Source: Canna indica (lineage: Eukaryota; Streptophyta; Magnoliopsida; Zingiberales; Cannaceae). Taken from it: a DNA stretch of 64,000 nucleotides. Where the stretch lies: assembly GCA_034359265.1 (NCBI GenBank), contig CP136896.1, forward strand, positions 7,595,501 through 7,659,500, given 5' to 3'. The notes beneath the pieces are model-generated. The model saw nothing but the letters and a program-made list of their open reading frames with translations, had not been told where the DNA came from and ran no database searches. The position numbers and the translations under genes were made by a program. Of this stretch, positions 33,441 through 45,865 are shown one piece after another; the stretch's first letter is position 1; every line of letters begins with the position of its first letter.

Positions 33441-36400
33441 TTACCCAGCTGATGGAGGTGGAGGTGGTGCGGTGGAACTCGATGGAGAATTTGTTGATTC
33501 TGAAGGATTGATAGGAATACCAAGCTGTGTCAATAGCAAGCGCACTTGAGCCTCCACTTGTGATTGCATCGATGTCTCCAAGTGGGTGATGTGCTCTCGC
33601 ATGGATACCACCTCCATCTGCATATTGTTCCACTCATCATGTGTCCGACGATGCCCATAACTTGAGGATGTACTTCCTTGAGAGCTTGAACTTCCAATAA
33701 CAGATTTAACACCCTCTCGACATCCAAAACCATAAACCCGATTATGAGACGGGGGTCTAGAGGTATTAATCCATTCTTTGGGATCAAAATTCAGGTGTAA
33801 TGATGCATCTGTGCCATACTTCTCTATAATTGATGCCTCATAAGTCTCCTGTACAATTTTTTTAAAAATAGTTAATTATTAGATTTCAAAAATTAGTTAA
33901 TTATTAGTTAAATCAAGTACATACCATAACTTTTTGTGATTTGTCGTCGACAAAGTCACCCTCACCACTCTTTCGCTTATGGGTGTGTTTAAACAACTCA
34001 AGATGTGTAGGTGGTCGATTCAACTTTTCTTCCTACAAAAAAGATAAATAGTATTTAGTTGACAATATTAATATAAATTTTGTATGACAACAATATTATC
34101 AATATCATACCAGTTTTTTTCGATGAGCAACAAATGAAATAGATCCACCTGTATGAAGTGTAATGTCACCATCTACCTCCTTCTTGCGATTGAGACGATC
34201 GACTTCTGATTTTCGTCTCCACTTATCTGTATCCCAATGCTCAATAATAAGTTGATTCCAAATATCTGGAGGTATCCACGGAGGGCCAAAACCGCTAGTT
34301 CGGCGAATATCATCGGTGTTAGCCTTTCTTTTTGCATAATTTCTAGCATCACACATATTATCAGAGAAGCGTCGACAAGCTGTCTTGTCCCATATTTCTC
34401 GAACCTCATCGGTCTGAGAAGGATCCCAACGATAAACTGCCTAAAAAACCCAAATACACAATAGTGGAGATAAAAATTTCAATTTTAGGGGTTTATATAT
34501 CAGTAACATATAATTATCATAATCAAAATTTTAAAATAATTTACCTTAAATTTGTCCCAGAGTAACTCCTTCAGATGTGATGGCACTTCAGACCAATATG
34601 GCCATACACCCGTGAAATTTCCCTTAATAATTGATGAAATGTCTCTAACCACTTCTGTCTCGGGGAAGCTACAAAAATAATAAAACTAGATCATAGAAAC
34701 TTGATAAAATATAATAAGAAATAACTCAAATATTTGTCATTAATCTGTAATTATAAGATACATTTCAAATACTGCATTTTAAGCTAATTGTAAGAAGTTC
34801 TTGAAGTCAGCATTGGCATAAATTAATCAAGTTAAGCTTACTCCTAACGTAATGTTTACTCCAATCTGTTTTCACTTAAGCTTTCTAAGTTAATCAAGTT
34901 CAATATCATGTACATAAATTACCCATGTAAAATGTCTGAAATTTTGCATTGCAGTCTTTAGGTATACTCAAGTAATATTGTTGTAGTTCGGAATCTGAAA
35001 AGATTGTATGCACTATGTGTATGGCTAAGAATAACTTGATCAAGTTAAGTAGTTTTAATTTTGCATTAAGGGTTGAAAGTTGAGTTGAAACTGATTTAAG
35101 TCTATGACATAAACGCATGGGACATGTCAATGAACAATCACTTATTGATATGACCACTAAACATATGATTGAAGGTATTGATTCTTAAGTATTGATATGC
35201 ACTTATTGATTCTTAAGTATTGATATGCACTTATTGATATGCACTTTTTAAGTATTGATTCTTACTCTGGATGTAAATATGTTGCAGTGTTTGTGGATGA
35301 TTGGAGCAGGATGGTGTGGGTGTATTTCTTGAAGGATAAATCCGAAACTCTGAATCTGTTCAAGAAGTTCAAATATATTAGCAGTTGAGAATGAAGTTAA
35401 CTCAAGGATAAAAGTCTTGAGAACAGATAGAGGTGGAGAATTCACCTCAAAGTCTTTTGATGAATTCTGCACTGAGACAGGAATTAAACATCAGCTAACA
35501 GCCAGCTACACACCCCAACAGAATGGAGTAGCTGAGAGGAAGAACAGGGTTTCAGTGGAAATGACTAGATGCTTGCTGAGGGGGAGCAGTTTACCTAAGA
35601 ACTTGTGGGCTGAAGCATTGAATACCTCAGCATATATCATCAACAGATGTACCGAATGAAAGTCCATGATTTAGAAGCTAAAGAAGAGAACTTATTGAGT
35701 GATGAGCCGAATGAAAACTGTGTCTGAACACACTATAAATGAAAATGTTCAGAGTGAGCAATAATGATTCTTCACCACCACCCAGAGGCTTTAGAAGTGT
35801 AGCTGACATCTTACAAGGCAAAGATTGAATAAAAGGGAGAAAGAGGGAAATGGAAATGAGAATGAATAACTAGGGTTCAAGTTAGGAGAGAGCACCATCT
35901 CCTTGAACTCATTGGGGGAAGTGAGCTGAACACCTTGTAGAGAGAATGGAGGAAAGAAAATTGATTTCATTTTTTGATCCCCATCATTCGTTACATTCTC
36001 TTTTTGTAGATGTACAAGATAAAAGCAAAAGGCAACACCCTTAAGATGACTCTAGAAGATAACAATGAACAAACCATTAGAACTCATGATCTCAACTAAC
36101 AATCTAAACAACCCACTAACAACCCATTATAAAACTAATTAAGAACATAAATCCCTTGATGATAATGATATGGATGATGTGGCATGTTAGGTCCATATTA
36201 AGTCCCCTACCCTTGAAAAAATACTTGTTCTCAAGCACGAATGCCAGAATTGTTGAAGTAGTCCTAAGTTGCTTGAAGAAATGGGGGTGGAGATCTCTAT
36301 TTATTGTAGAAGTAGGTGCATACATAAGGGAGGATGTGGTGCATATAAGCTAGGTAGGTAATTTTGGCTGATCTTGCTAATCATGCTTGATCAGTGTCTT

Positions 36401-37085
36401 GCTAATTAGCCTTAAGAGTTTCATCTCCATCATAAATAAATAATATATAGTATTAGAAAAAAAGTATTAGGTATTTAATGATTTAATATGTTTAAGCAAC
36501 CCAAATCATCTACGGGTAACCATGGTTTGTTAGGATTAATTATTTGGCATATATGAAAAAATGTTGTATTTAAAAGAATACATGCACTATTACATTCTGT
36601 AGAGGTAAATATTTTATTTCCAAATATATGAAACATATTGCAGAATAAGCTAGTTACCCAAATAGTAACTGAAATAATATAATGCAAAATATAATAATCT
36701 ACCTTTTCTTATCAATAATTAATAGACGTTTATCATCTGGTGTCTCTGACGGTTGTGAAGGTTGATTTGGTCCTCTTCGACGTGAAGTATCATCACTGTG
36801 TGTAGCAACAGATGTAGATGGCACAAGAGGAGCTGATGGCATCAAATGCAAATGGACTGAAGGTGGTGAGGGTGTTGGTGTTGGTGTTGGTGCTGGTGCT
36901 AGTGCTGATGACGTCGAAGGTGTAGGAGTAGAAGGTGTTTCTAGTGGAACAGTAACAGGTACAACAGGAGTACAAGGTGTAGAGGTCGTGGCTCCAACTA
37001 TAGCTTCAGATGATGATGAGGTCGCAAAAGGTATTTCAATCAAAGGAGGACGCCCTCGACCTCGTCCTCGCCCTCGTGACACCAT
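33441..37085 (-). CDS. TNPA-like CACTA protein (Transposase_24), five exons, intact
   Basis: Predicted exons on the minus strand: 37085-36703, 34668-34545, 34440-34111, 34032-33925, 33848-33441. All junctions are GT-AG and join in frame to 450 residues, with no internal stop. The N-terminus is Arg/Gly-rich (SRGRGRGRGRPP) and then Pro/Thr/Ser-rich. The core is typical of the plant Ptta/En/Spm family: VWPYWSEVPSHLKELLWDKF, VYRWDPSQTDEVREIW, CDARNYAKRKAN, RRTSGFGPPWIPPDIWNQLI, GSISFVAHRKK, then KLNRPPTHLELFKHTHKRK. A short coiled coil (MEVVSMREHITHLETSM) precedes a Ser/Pro tail. TNPA-type proteins bind subterminal repeats and regulate and assist transposition. Starts 149 bp after the end of TNPD, as in En/Spm. 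Intron 1 (2 kb) holds retroelement debris yet its splice sites remain. Confidence 0.85.
34669..36702. other. Intron 1 of the TNPA-like gene, filled with retroelement debris
   Basis: Contains a plus-strand copia integrase fragment (see 35284-35659) and, near 36180-36330 on the minus strand, a phrase LENKYFFKGRGLNMDLTC resembling the end of a retrotransposon polyprotein next to an LTR; the second is weak. 35150-35265 shows a short tandem repeat of TATTGATATGCACTTATTGA. Confidence 0.5.
35284..35659 (+). pseudogene. Ty1/copia integrase core fragment
   Basis: From 35284: AVFVDDWSRMVWVYFLKDKS, then a stop/frameshift near 35388, then VLRTDRGGEFTSKSFDEFC, YTPQQNGVAERKNR and LPKNLWAEALNTSAYIINR, ending with a stop at 35657. 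The three acidic catalytic residues of the integrase core are all visible (D in FVDDWS, D in TDRGGEF, E in AERKNR). The rest of the polyprotein and the LTRs are missing. Lies antisense in intron 1 of the TNPA-like gene. Confidence 0.85.
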
Positions 37086-37234
37086 TATTTACTAAAAGTG
37101 CATTAAAAATAGTTAATAATTCAAGACACATGAATTTTAAAAAAATAATCAATTACAAACAAATGAGAGTTTGTCATCATGTTCACAATGATTTTATAAG
37201 TGATCATCAAAAGTAAACTTATACAAAAAAAGTT

Positions 37235-40200
37235 TCAATCATCATTCTCCTTATTTGACAAATACTCGTCAACTTCATCATCTTCACTATCTTCCATGTC
37301 AATAGTGTCCGCTTCTTCTTCATCCTCCTCAATGGCTTGTCTTCGAGTTCTTAAGAAAAATTCTTCATGTTGATCTACTTCATCAACTACACCATCGTTA
37401 TCAACTAATACATTTAACAAATCCAACTCAGTTGTAGGCATAATAGGTTGTATTGTTTCAACCTCATCCTCTTGAAAAAAATCATCGGTCTGTGGAGGGA
37501 TATTATTGTCTGTTTCTTCAACATCTAAAACATCAAATCTATTTCTTGCTTTAATTTTGCATACAGACCACCAATCACTTCTTCCTTTTTTCTTTGAGGG
37601 ATAACTAGTGTAATAAACTTGTTGAGCTTGCTCTGCCAACACAAAAGGAGCGTCATGATAAAATCTCAACTTGTGATTGATTTCAACAAGTCCATGGCGA
37701 GGATGTACTCTAGCTCCTTTTTCGGTATCAAACCATTCACATTTAAATAACACCACATTATTTCCACCAAAGTATTCTACCTCCACAATATCAATCAAAA
37801 TGCCATAGTAATCAGATTCAAAGTCATTGTAGCAACGTACTACCCTTGACACAAACACCACTGTTAATTGTTTTCTTTCCATGTGAAAATTCTTTGGTGT
37901 GAAACTTATATCCATTCACAAAATAACCCTTCATGGAACGAACCAATCTTTGTGGGCCTTGTGCAATGACAAGTATTCGATTATCAACCATGTCAATGTT
38001 ATGATTAACCTATCAAAAAAAAGAAATATGAAATAATCAGGATTATTCACATTGACATTGACACAAGAATAATTGTTCAACTTACATAATCTCTCAACCA
38101 TTTTGGAAATTCTCTGTCTCGTAACTTCTCTAGTTCTGCGTCAGTTAAGTGTGGTTCTCTTTGCCTAACGATATCATTAAACTCACTAAAAACAATAAGG
38201 TTTACATTAACATAATTTGAATATATGAAATAATTAACGAAAAGTTGATGTTAATACTACTACGTACTTAATAAAAGGAGATATTTCTTGACAATTTATA
38301 AGTACGTAAAGCTCCATTGCTTTATACTCAGCTTCGTCGACAACCATCCTATAACGTCCAACGACCCCACAAGGTCGACCAGGATAGGTAAAGATAGATA
38401 GGCGTCCCATGGTAGTTGGAACTCCACCATCATCATTTCGAGGCACTTGATTCAACCTTGTGTTTACCTTTGGTTCAAAGTAGAAAGAACAAAAAGTAGA
38501 AATTTCTTGTATGATATATGCTTCACAAATTGATCCTTCAACATATGCTCGATTCTTCACTTTTTTCTTCAATTGAAGCATATACCTGAAATATTCTTAT
38601 AAATTAAGACGTTTAAAAAAATTAAAAATTTGAATGAAGAATCAAAAGGCATATGTGTTACCTTTCGAATCTGTACATCCATCTATATTGTACAGGACCG
38701 CCAACTTTAGCCTCATAAGGTAAATGAACAGGGAGATGCTCCATAGAGTCGAAAAAACTTGGTGGAAATATTTTCTCAAGCTTGCATAGTATCTCAACAA
38801 TATTTAACTCAAGTCTTTTGACCTCCTCAATTCGCAACACACTTGAACACAAGTCCCGAAAGAATAAACTCAGCTCAGTTAATGTATCCCATACTGGATC
38901 AGGTAACAAATCACGAAATGCAATTGGAATAAGCCTTTGCATGAAAATATGACAATCATGACTTTTCATTCCATAAAATTTGCAATCATCTATATTTACA
39001 CATCGACTTATGTTTGAAGCATAACCATCAGGAAATTTCAATTCTTTGACCCAATGACATACTACTTTGATTTGTTCTTTGTTCAACACAAATGAGGCTC
39101 TCGGCTTCAACAGTTTTTCATTGACATTTTGTAATTCTAATTCAGGGCGCTTGCAATACTTATGCAAATCAGCTCTAGCCTTGACATTGTCTTTTGTTTT
39201 TCCCTTGATGTCCATTACCGTATTGAATATATTTTCAAAAACATTTCGTTCAATATGCATCACATCTAAGTTGTGTCGAATTAAATTTGTATGCCAATAT
39301 GGTAAAGTCCAAAAGATACTTTTTTTAACCCAATTGTGTTGTTGCCCAAATCCTAAAATTCTAGCAACACATTGATTTCCAAATTGAATACTAGGTAATT
39401 TATCAACACGTGCCTTCATTTCATCGCCCGATAATCGTGGAGGTGGAACATCTCTTTCAATTCGGCCCTTCATAAATTTATCTCTTTGCCTTCGATATGG
39501 ATGATCAAGAGGGAGAAACTGACGATGGCAATCGAAAAATGATGTCTTTCTCCCATTTTCAAGAATAAAAGATTTGCTATGCTCTAAACAATATGGACAA
39601 GCTAACCTCCCGTGTGTGCTCCATCCTGATAACATAGCATATGCAGGGAAATCGCTGATAGTCCACATAAGTGCTGCTCTCATTTAAAAATTTTGTTTTC
39701 TAAACACATCATATGTCATAATCCCATCAGACCATAACATGTTCAGTTCATCAATCAATGGCCTCAAAAATATGTCAAGTTCTTTACGTGGACTCTTTGG
39801 TCCAGGAATTATCAAACTTAAGAATATAAATTGATCTTTCAAACACATAGATGGCGGCAAATTGTATACAGTAATGAGCACATGCCAAACTGAATATGGA
39901 ATAGAAGAATGCCCAAATGGATTAAAGCCATCGGTGCACAATCCTAATCTGACATTCCTTGGATCAGAAGCAAATGAAGGATGGTGAACATCAAACTGTA
40001 TCCATGCTTCACTATCTGCAGGATGTGCAATAACATCTGAACTACGATTATTTGCATGCCAAATCATATACTCAGCAGTTTTTTCAGACATAAAAAGCCT
40101 TTGAAGTCTTGGTGTTATCGGAAGATACCGTAAGACCTTATACGGTATTTTTTTCCTCCTACCATTATTTAATGGTGTTGCCTTATATCTAGGATGTCCA

Positions 40201-40920
40201 CACACTGAGCACTGCATCAAATTTGTTGTTTCTTTATAAAACAACATGCAATTATTCTGACATGCATCTATCTTTTCGTATCCAAGTCCTAGTTTCTTCA
40301 TCATCTTCTTTGTTTTATAAAAATTTTCTTCCAACTTCGCATCTTCTGGTAACATATCTTTGATTATTGACATCAGCCGGTCATAGCAAGCTTCACTCAT
40401 GTTAAACTCAGATTTGCAATTGAGTAACTGTGACATGGCTGATAACCTACTTTGACTCTTACAACCACTCCATAATGGCTCATCTGCGTAATTCAATAAT
40501 TCAAAAAATTTGGCAGCTTCTTCATTTGGTCTTTCTTCTACATTTGATGAGCCAATACCAATTGCATCCACCACCATAGTTCTATAGGGATTTTGAGTGG
40601 TGCTTTCTGATTGAGGAATGGTTGAGGATTCACCAACTTCTTCACTTGTCAACTCCCCATGTGCAATCCAATGTGTGTAGCGAGGCATAAATCCCTTCGA
40701 ACATAAGTGATATGCCACATCATCTCGATAATGATAATGATGATTAATACATTATCGACATGGGCACCTAATTTTATCACCAAAAATATATTGAGTTTTG
40801 GAGTATGCAAAATTAAGAAATCCCTCGACTCCTTGAATAAATTCATCAGTCAAAACTCCTCTAATTATTCGACATTTCATCCAACTACGATCCGTAGATA
40901 TTTTGATTAACTTTTTCAAC
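37235..40920 (-). pseudogene. TNP2/TNPD transposase of the large CACTA element, three lesions
   Basis: Predicted exons: 40920-38662, 38585-38268, 38185-38086, 38009-37235, all with GT-AG borders. Order: transposase-associated zinc domain (TDRSWMKCR, IRCPCR), TNP2 catalytic region (LGLCTDGFNPFGHSSIPYSV, YNLPPSMCLKDQF, STHGRLACPYCLEHSK, RHNLDVMHIERNVFENIF, KSHDCHIFMQRLIP, FFRDLCSS), DUF4218 (IICEAY-type region at 38585-38268), then DUF4216 (GYKFHTKEF, DYYGILIDIVEVEYFG, LFKCEW, VYYTSYPSKK) and an acidic tail. Lesions: TAA at 40752-40754, TAA at 39684-39686 (where Gln is conserved), and a frameshift near 37840 between NSGVCVKG and CYNDFESDYYG. Otherwise complete, so inactivation looks recent. It would catalyse cutting at the CACTA ends if intact. 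Confidence 0.88.
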
Positions 40921-41023
40921 CTAGAAACAATATTAAGCACATTAATTAGAACATAATTTTTTAAAAAAAATCAGCTATCATGTTATTTAGATGATATTTT
41001 AAAAAATTAGCTATTAAAGTGGT

Positions 41024-41145
41024 ACCTTGGTTTGTTTGGGAGTTGAGTTAAGCAAAAGAAGGGGTGGGAAGAGAAAGGGGACGAAGGAAAAAGATGATTA
41101 ACAAATTCCTAGTTATCTAGGTGACAAGAGTATTTAAATATAGCT
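41024..41145 (-). promoter_or_regulatory. Probable TNPD/TNPA promoter and untranslated first exon
   Basis: The first recognised TNPD exon starts after an acceptor (TTTCTAG, at 40921). Upstream on the minus strand a donor CCAAG|GTACC lies at 41025, giving a possible leader exon from about 41105 to 41026. A TATA-like CTATATTTAAATA lies at about 41131-41143, some 30 bp before that start. This is inference from signals only. Confidence 0.4.
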
Positions 41146-41567
41146 TCTACTTGGAATTGTTTTCAATTAAACTTTTAACTACCTTGTTTTTCTTTCGGTA
41201 CTAGGCAATTTAAAAAAATTGGTAAAAATACCGACCGTACTAGACGGTACAGTATTTGAAATCATGCTTCAAACTATCTCTGAAAACGAATATAATGTAA
41301 GCACCATAGTTCAACAGCTAGCTGTTATGTTAATTGGGTATTTGATAGTGGCACACAATAATATGTGGAATAGCAATGGATGTTGACAGACACAATAATT
41401 ATCAGTAATTATTACCACATAGATACTCTCTAAACCACTGGTGAAAGTTTGATCATATGACTACAAACCACTGGTGAATAGAGAGGAGATTATCGGTCTT
41501 CTCAAGATTCATTGCTCCTGTCTCTGTTCTCAAGGGTTTTAACTTTTTAAGCTCAAGGTGACGGAGT

Positions 41568-42410
41568 ATGAGCCCAGGGACTGTGGCCGTGTACTATGGA
41601 GGTGGAAAGCTGCGAGTCCTGGACAGGAGGATGAAGATGATTGAGGTCGTCCTGAGGTGTGCCATTTGTGCATTTGGGGTTCTTGCTGCTGCTCTTATAG
41701 GGTTTGACTCCCAGGTCAGGAAGTTCTTCTCGTTGGAGAAGAAGGCAAGGTTCACCGATATGAAAGCTCTGGTGTAAGCCTCTTCGATCTCTTCATTATT
41801 GTTCCTCTTGTCTCTTCTGCTATTTTTATCTCATTATTTATGTTTTGATTGAATCTGTGCATTCATACCCAATTCTGTTCACCACACAAGATTATACAAT
41901 CTTGCTCTATTTAAGACAATCCTGAGGTCCTAAGTATCTAAATTAGGTCATTTTCTAACAGCTTAAGCATTTGAGACAAGTGACCACCTACCCAAATCTC
42001 TTCATCACACAAGATTCTGAGCTGTGGCTTGTTTGTGACATTTTTATGCACTCTTTTCCTTGTGGTAAGTAGGGTATATATGGTCAAGAGTTTAATCCAA
42101 GTTCAACTTGCTCCCGAGAAGATCATAAATATATAAACTGAGCTTAAATTTTTTGGTGTTTCTTATGTTTTTTCTCTCCTTATCTCTTCAACACAAGATT
42201 ATTGCTTGGGACATCTTTCTATTTATTCTTTTCTTATGATAGTATAAGTTTGAGATCGTCTTTGGTATGATTTGCAGGTTCTTGGTGATAGCTAATGGGA
42301 TGGCTGCAGCATATAGCCTGATCCAGGGGGTGAGGTGTGTGGTGAGCATGGTCAATGAGGCTATGCTCTTGGACAAGGCCATGGCTTGGGCTATCTTCTC
42401 TTGTGATCAG
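41568..42410 (+). pseudogene. Captured two-exon fragment of a CASP-like membrane protein (CASPL2 type)
   Basis: Exon 1 41568-41773 and exon 2 42278-42410 join in frame across a GT-AG intron to 113 codons. They show [60 protein letters not shown] and [11 protein letters not shown]. These correspond to the N-terminus and first two of four membrane helices of CASP-like family 2 proteins, whose relatives organise plasma-membrane domains. The donor at 42411 is intact but the third exon (usually starting VMAY) is not found downstream. It lies on the strand opposite the transposase genes, inside the CACTA element. The open frame is undamaged as far as it goes. Confidence 0.85.
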
Positions 42411-43419
42411 GTGACTGATTCACCTACAACTCAGTGACTCTCTTTAAGAAGAAGCAACATGAATGTGAGATTTGGTCATTGTTTTCCAAAGTGTAAGGCA
42501 TGGTTTTTCATAAGATATGATATATAGCATTAAATAGCAATGGACTGGAAGGCTATTTAATTGCTAAATAAAATTAATCTTCCAGCTTCTAATATTGTAG
42601 GCAATTATTAATGAAGTAGTCATTCTCAAGACAATTTATATGTGTGCAATCACTCACCAGTGTGCATGTGGAAACTTTCATGGGAGTACACAGACATCTC
42701 CCCAAAATATGCCAAGATGGGAGCTTGTTTAAGTAGGAGTAGTACTAGGAAGAAGGTCCCTCTTGTTAATTGCACTAGCTAGTTGATGAAGCAATTAAAA
42801 GCACATGATAAAATAATTGGAGAAAACAAAAAGAGAGACAAGGCCTCATGGGAAAACCTTGTCTTCTTTTACATGTTCCAATAGCTCTTTATGGGAGTGA
42901 GGGAGGGAGCTGATGAGCTTTTACATGCTATCACTAAGGAAAGAAGCTCTAAAAATACCATTTTCATTAGATATGGTTTCTATCTTATGGCCATTTTCAT
43001 TATTTGTTTGCTGGAAAATGAGAAAAAAAGAAAAAGAAAAGAAAAGATGGATTGAAGTTTTGGGCTGAGGTAGTAGTAGTGGCAGTGGATGTAATGTACA
43101 GTTTAGGTTAAAAATGTGTAGTGGCAGTGGATGTAATGTGCAACTTAGGTAGTAGTAGTAATGGCAGTGGCAGTGGATTGAAGTTTTGCATCCCCAGTCA
43201 ATGAGACCTGCTAGAGAAGGTGATATACCAGTGAGGGTGAAGAATTCTTACAATCCTCAAGCTCCAAGTACTGTCATCACAAGAGAAAGAGATATGAGTA
43301 AGGCATAATCATAAGTCACCAATTTCTATTGTTTCTTCTAGAATTGAGGCCATTTATTCCTATTATTTGGACTCATTATTTTATTGTGTATAGTTTAGGC
43401 TATACAAACTAGTATTGTT
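42411..43419. other. Probable captured intron and repeat-rich spacer
   Basis: 42411-43060 shows no open frame and is probably intron following the CASP-like exon 2. 43070-43185 has repeats of GTAGTGGCAGTGGATGTAAT. Nothing else was recognised. Confidence 0.4.
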
Positions 43420-43690
43420 TTGAAATCAAAATTTACCATGTTGGACATTAGAGGAGCTGCTAAGGAAGAGACAGTGGAGTATTTGGGTAGCCTAATAAGA
43501 ATTCATAGATCAGATTTAATATTGTTGCAGGAAACTCATCTGGAAGATGATGATGCAAAGTTATTTATTAACATATTCCTTTTAAGATTAGAGATGATTT
43601 CTAGGCTCCTAGATGCCTTCTCATTAAATCAACATCATATTTTATTGCTTATAATCCTCTTCAATCATTTATTGGATGCAAATAATTGAG
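43420..43690 (+). pseudogene. LINE endonuclease scrap inside the CACTA element
   Basis: The open frame has LDIRGAAKEETVEYLGSLIR, then HRSDLILLQETHLEDDDAK. This is the N-terminal metal-binding region of an L1-type apurinic endonuclease (NxRGxx...QETH with the catalytic Glu). Homology ends after about 45 codons. 43691-44400 shows no confident feature apart from repeated GTTCCTTAAGTTGAAGAATG near 44252 and 44353. Confidence 0.6.
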
Positions 43691-44410
43691 TTAAATAGAA
43701 AAAAAAACATAAAGAATAACAAAATGCTAAAGGAAACAAGCTAGACAAGATGAGATATGAGCTTGGATGTAGGACTGTTTAGTCCTATAGAGGTTGAGTA
43801 CCATCTGAACTATCTTTGCTAGTTTTGATATCACTTTCACAAAGAAATACACCATTGCTTTTAGTCTCTATCCCATATTGATTGATATTCTGAAGTCCAA
43901 ACTGGTGTTTGGACAATTTGGTTTCCTAGCAAAGGTGATTTTTGATACACTAATAGCTTATAATGATCCTTAACTTGAGGTCATCCCCCTCCCTCGAAAG
44001 GGGCATCCCTCTCACAAGATTCTTAACTCAAATATGTGTCTACCCTAACTTGAGGTCAGTGGTGAACTTTCACTTCACCAAAATGGAGGGCAAGAACAGA
44101 GATAAATATGAAATGCAAATTAAACACACTAATGAGACAACAACAATTTGATTATGCACTGGATTGACATGCTATAGATAATGTTGGTCATGACAAGGCA
44201 AGGGGTTGCTTGGGAAGGTTCCTTGGAAGTGAAATGATGGGGGTAATCAAGAAGTTCCTTAAGTTGAAGAATGAATAATTTAGCGAGAGAGCTAGTCTGA
44301 ACTGTGAGATCCAAATGATTTATATACTAGAGACTAACATGCAAATGATTGAGAGTTCCTTAAGTTGAAGAATGAATGGTTTAGTTGAAGAAGCTCCTTA
44401 AGTTTCAGGA

Positions 44411-45290
44411 TTGAGAGTTCATAAGCTAATGTCTCAGCTTAAGAAATTAGAGGAGGAGAAGTTGCAAGCACTTGACAAGGTCAAGTTTGCTGCTTCATAT
44501 ATTGATGAACTGTCCGAGAAGAAGAACAAACTCATTGATGAACTTAAGACCAGCAAAGATGAATTGCAAAAAGTTAAAGAAACAATGGAAGGTTTAGCTT
44601 CAGCATTAAATGAAATGTCTACTGAGTCAAGAGAAAATCAAGAAAGGCTTTTAGAAAAGAAAGCTAAAATTGAAGATGCTCGATCGCAGATAGAGCAATT
44701 GGATTCAACTCTTAAGAACACTGAAGAGAGGTATGAGGTCATGCTTGATGAAGCAAGATATGAGATAGTTTGCCTCAAGAAAATTGTTGAAAAATTGGAA
44801 GCTAAAACTGATAATTCAAGCACTGAGTGGGATACAAAGGAGCTTCACTTAATTAATGCTATCAAAAATTCAGAAGATGAACTAGCTCCTCTCAAAGGCG
44901 AAATGGCTAAGGTTGTTGATTCACTCAAATTAGCAGAACAAGAAGCACATGAAGCAAAGGCGAATGGAGCTGAGATGTCAAACAAGTTGAAACAAGCTGA
45001 ATATGCAGCAGCAGCTGCTTATGAAGCGGCTGAAGATGCAAAGTCTGAGACTCTTGGTAGCATCAGAGAATAAGAAAGGAGTTCACAATGACGAAGAGGA
45101 AGATCCTATAGGTATTGTGTCCAAGGATTTAGCATCAGAGAAGGACGATGAGGATGAATATGGAGATGATAATGCATATTCGAAGATTAATGGTGCTATC
45201 TTTGAACAGACAAATAGTATGACAGAGAGCACATAAATCTTCCCCACCATGAACCAGCAGCAAAAGAAGAAAAAACACAAAAATTTACAT
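44411..45290 (+). pseudogene. Captured fragment of a WEB-family coiled-coil protein gene
   Basis: Uninterrupted frame 44411-45073 (220 codons), almost entirely coiled coil: LKKLEEEKLQALDKVKFAAS, RYEVMLDEARYEIVCLKKIV, EWDTKELHLINAIKNSEDEL, KVVDSLKLAEQEAHEAKANG, NKLKQAEYAAAAAYEAAEDA. These phrases match the C-terminal half of WEB-family proteins such as Arabidopsis At1g65010, related to chloroplast-movement factors. After a short gap, another frame to about 45290 holds an acidic stretch and QQQKKKKHKN, like the basic end of that family. The N-terminal part is missing. No introns are seen in the segment. Orientation is opposite to the transposase genes. Confidence 0.78.
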
Positions 45291-45372
45291 GCAGTAAAAC
45301 AAATAAATGCATAAATCAATAACAAGAACATGGCTTTCTAAGAAATCAATAACAACTCTCTAAGAATAATCT

Positions 45373-45865
45373 ATGAAATCTGGAAAAATTTTAAGATTAA
45401 AGAAATTTACCTCAAATCAGCACAAATCTAGAGAAATCGGAAGAAAGGGGCTTGCGATAGTGTTGGATGGGGGAAGAATCGTGGGTGGCACGGGGGAGCT
45501 AGCTTGGCGATGGGCCTCCGCGAGAGCTTGTTGCGGGTGGAAGGGGAGATCGTGGGTGGTAGGGAAGAAGCGTCGGATGAAGTCGCCGCGGTTGGAGAAG
45601 AATCCCATGACAAACGGGCCTCTGCGAGAGCAGGTGGCAGGGGAGATCGCGGGTGGCAGTCAGATGAAGAAGGATGAAGAAGCGTCGCGGGAGAAGAATC
45701 GCACGACAAAAGGGGGAGAGGGAAACTTTTGTCGCGCGCCTGCAAATTTTCGTCGGGTTGAAAAAAATATGTAAGGGCGTGAGTTTTTGTCGGCTGGGAG
45801 AGAGGGAAAGGCTGGTCGGCTGAAAAATAAGATGGAATGAAAAAAAATAAGGATTTTCTAAAATT
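45373..45865 (-). promoter_or_regulatory. GC-rich terminal region of the CACTA element
   Basis: A ~320-bp GC- and CpG-rich block (45440-45760) in AT-rich surroundings, just inside the 5' terminus. In En/Spm a CpG-rich region near the 5' end holds the methylation-sensitive promoter; the same role is possible but not shown, since another promoter-like signal lies at 41.1 kb. Contains repeats of GGGGAGATCGCGGGTGG type. Open frames here are not supported as genes. Confidence 0.4.
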
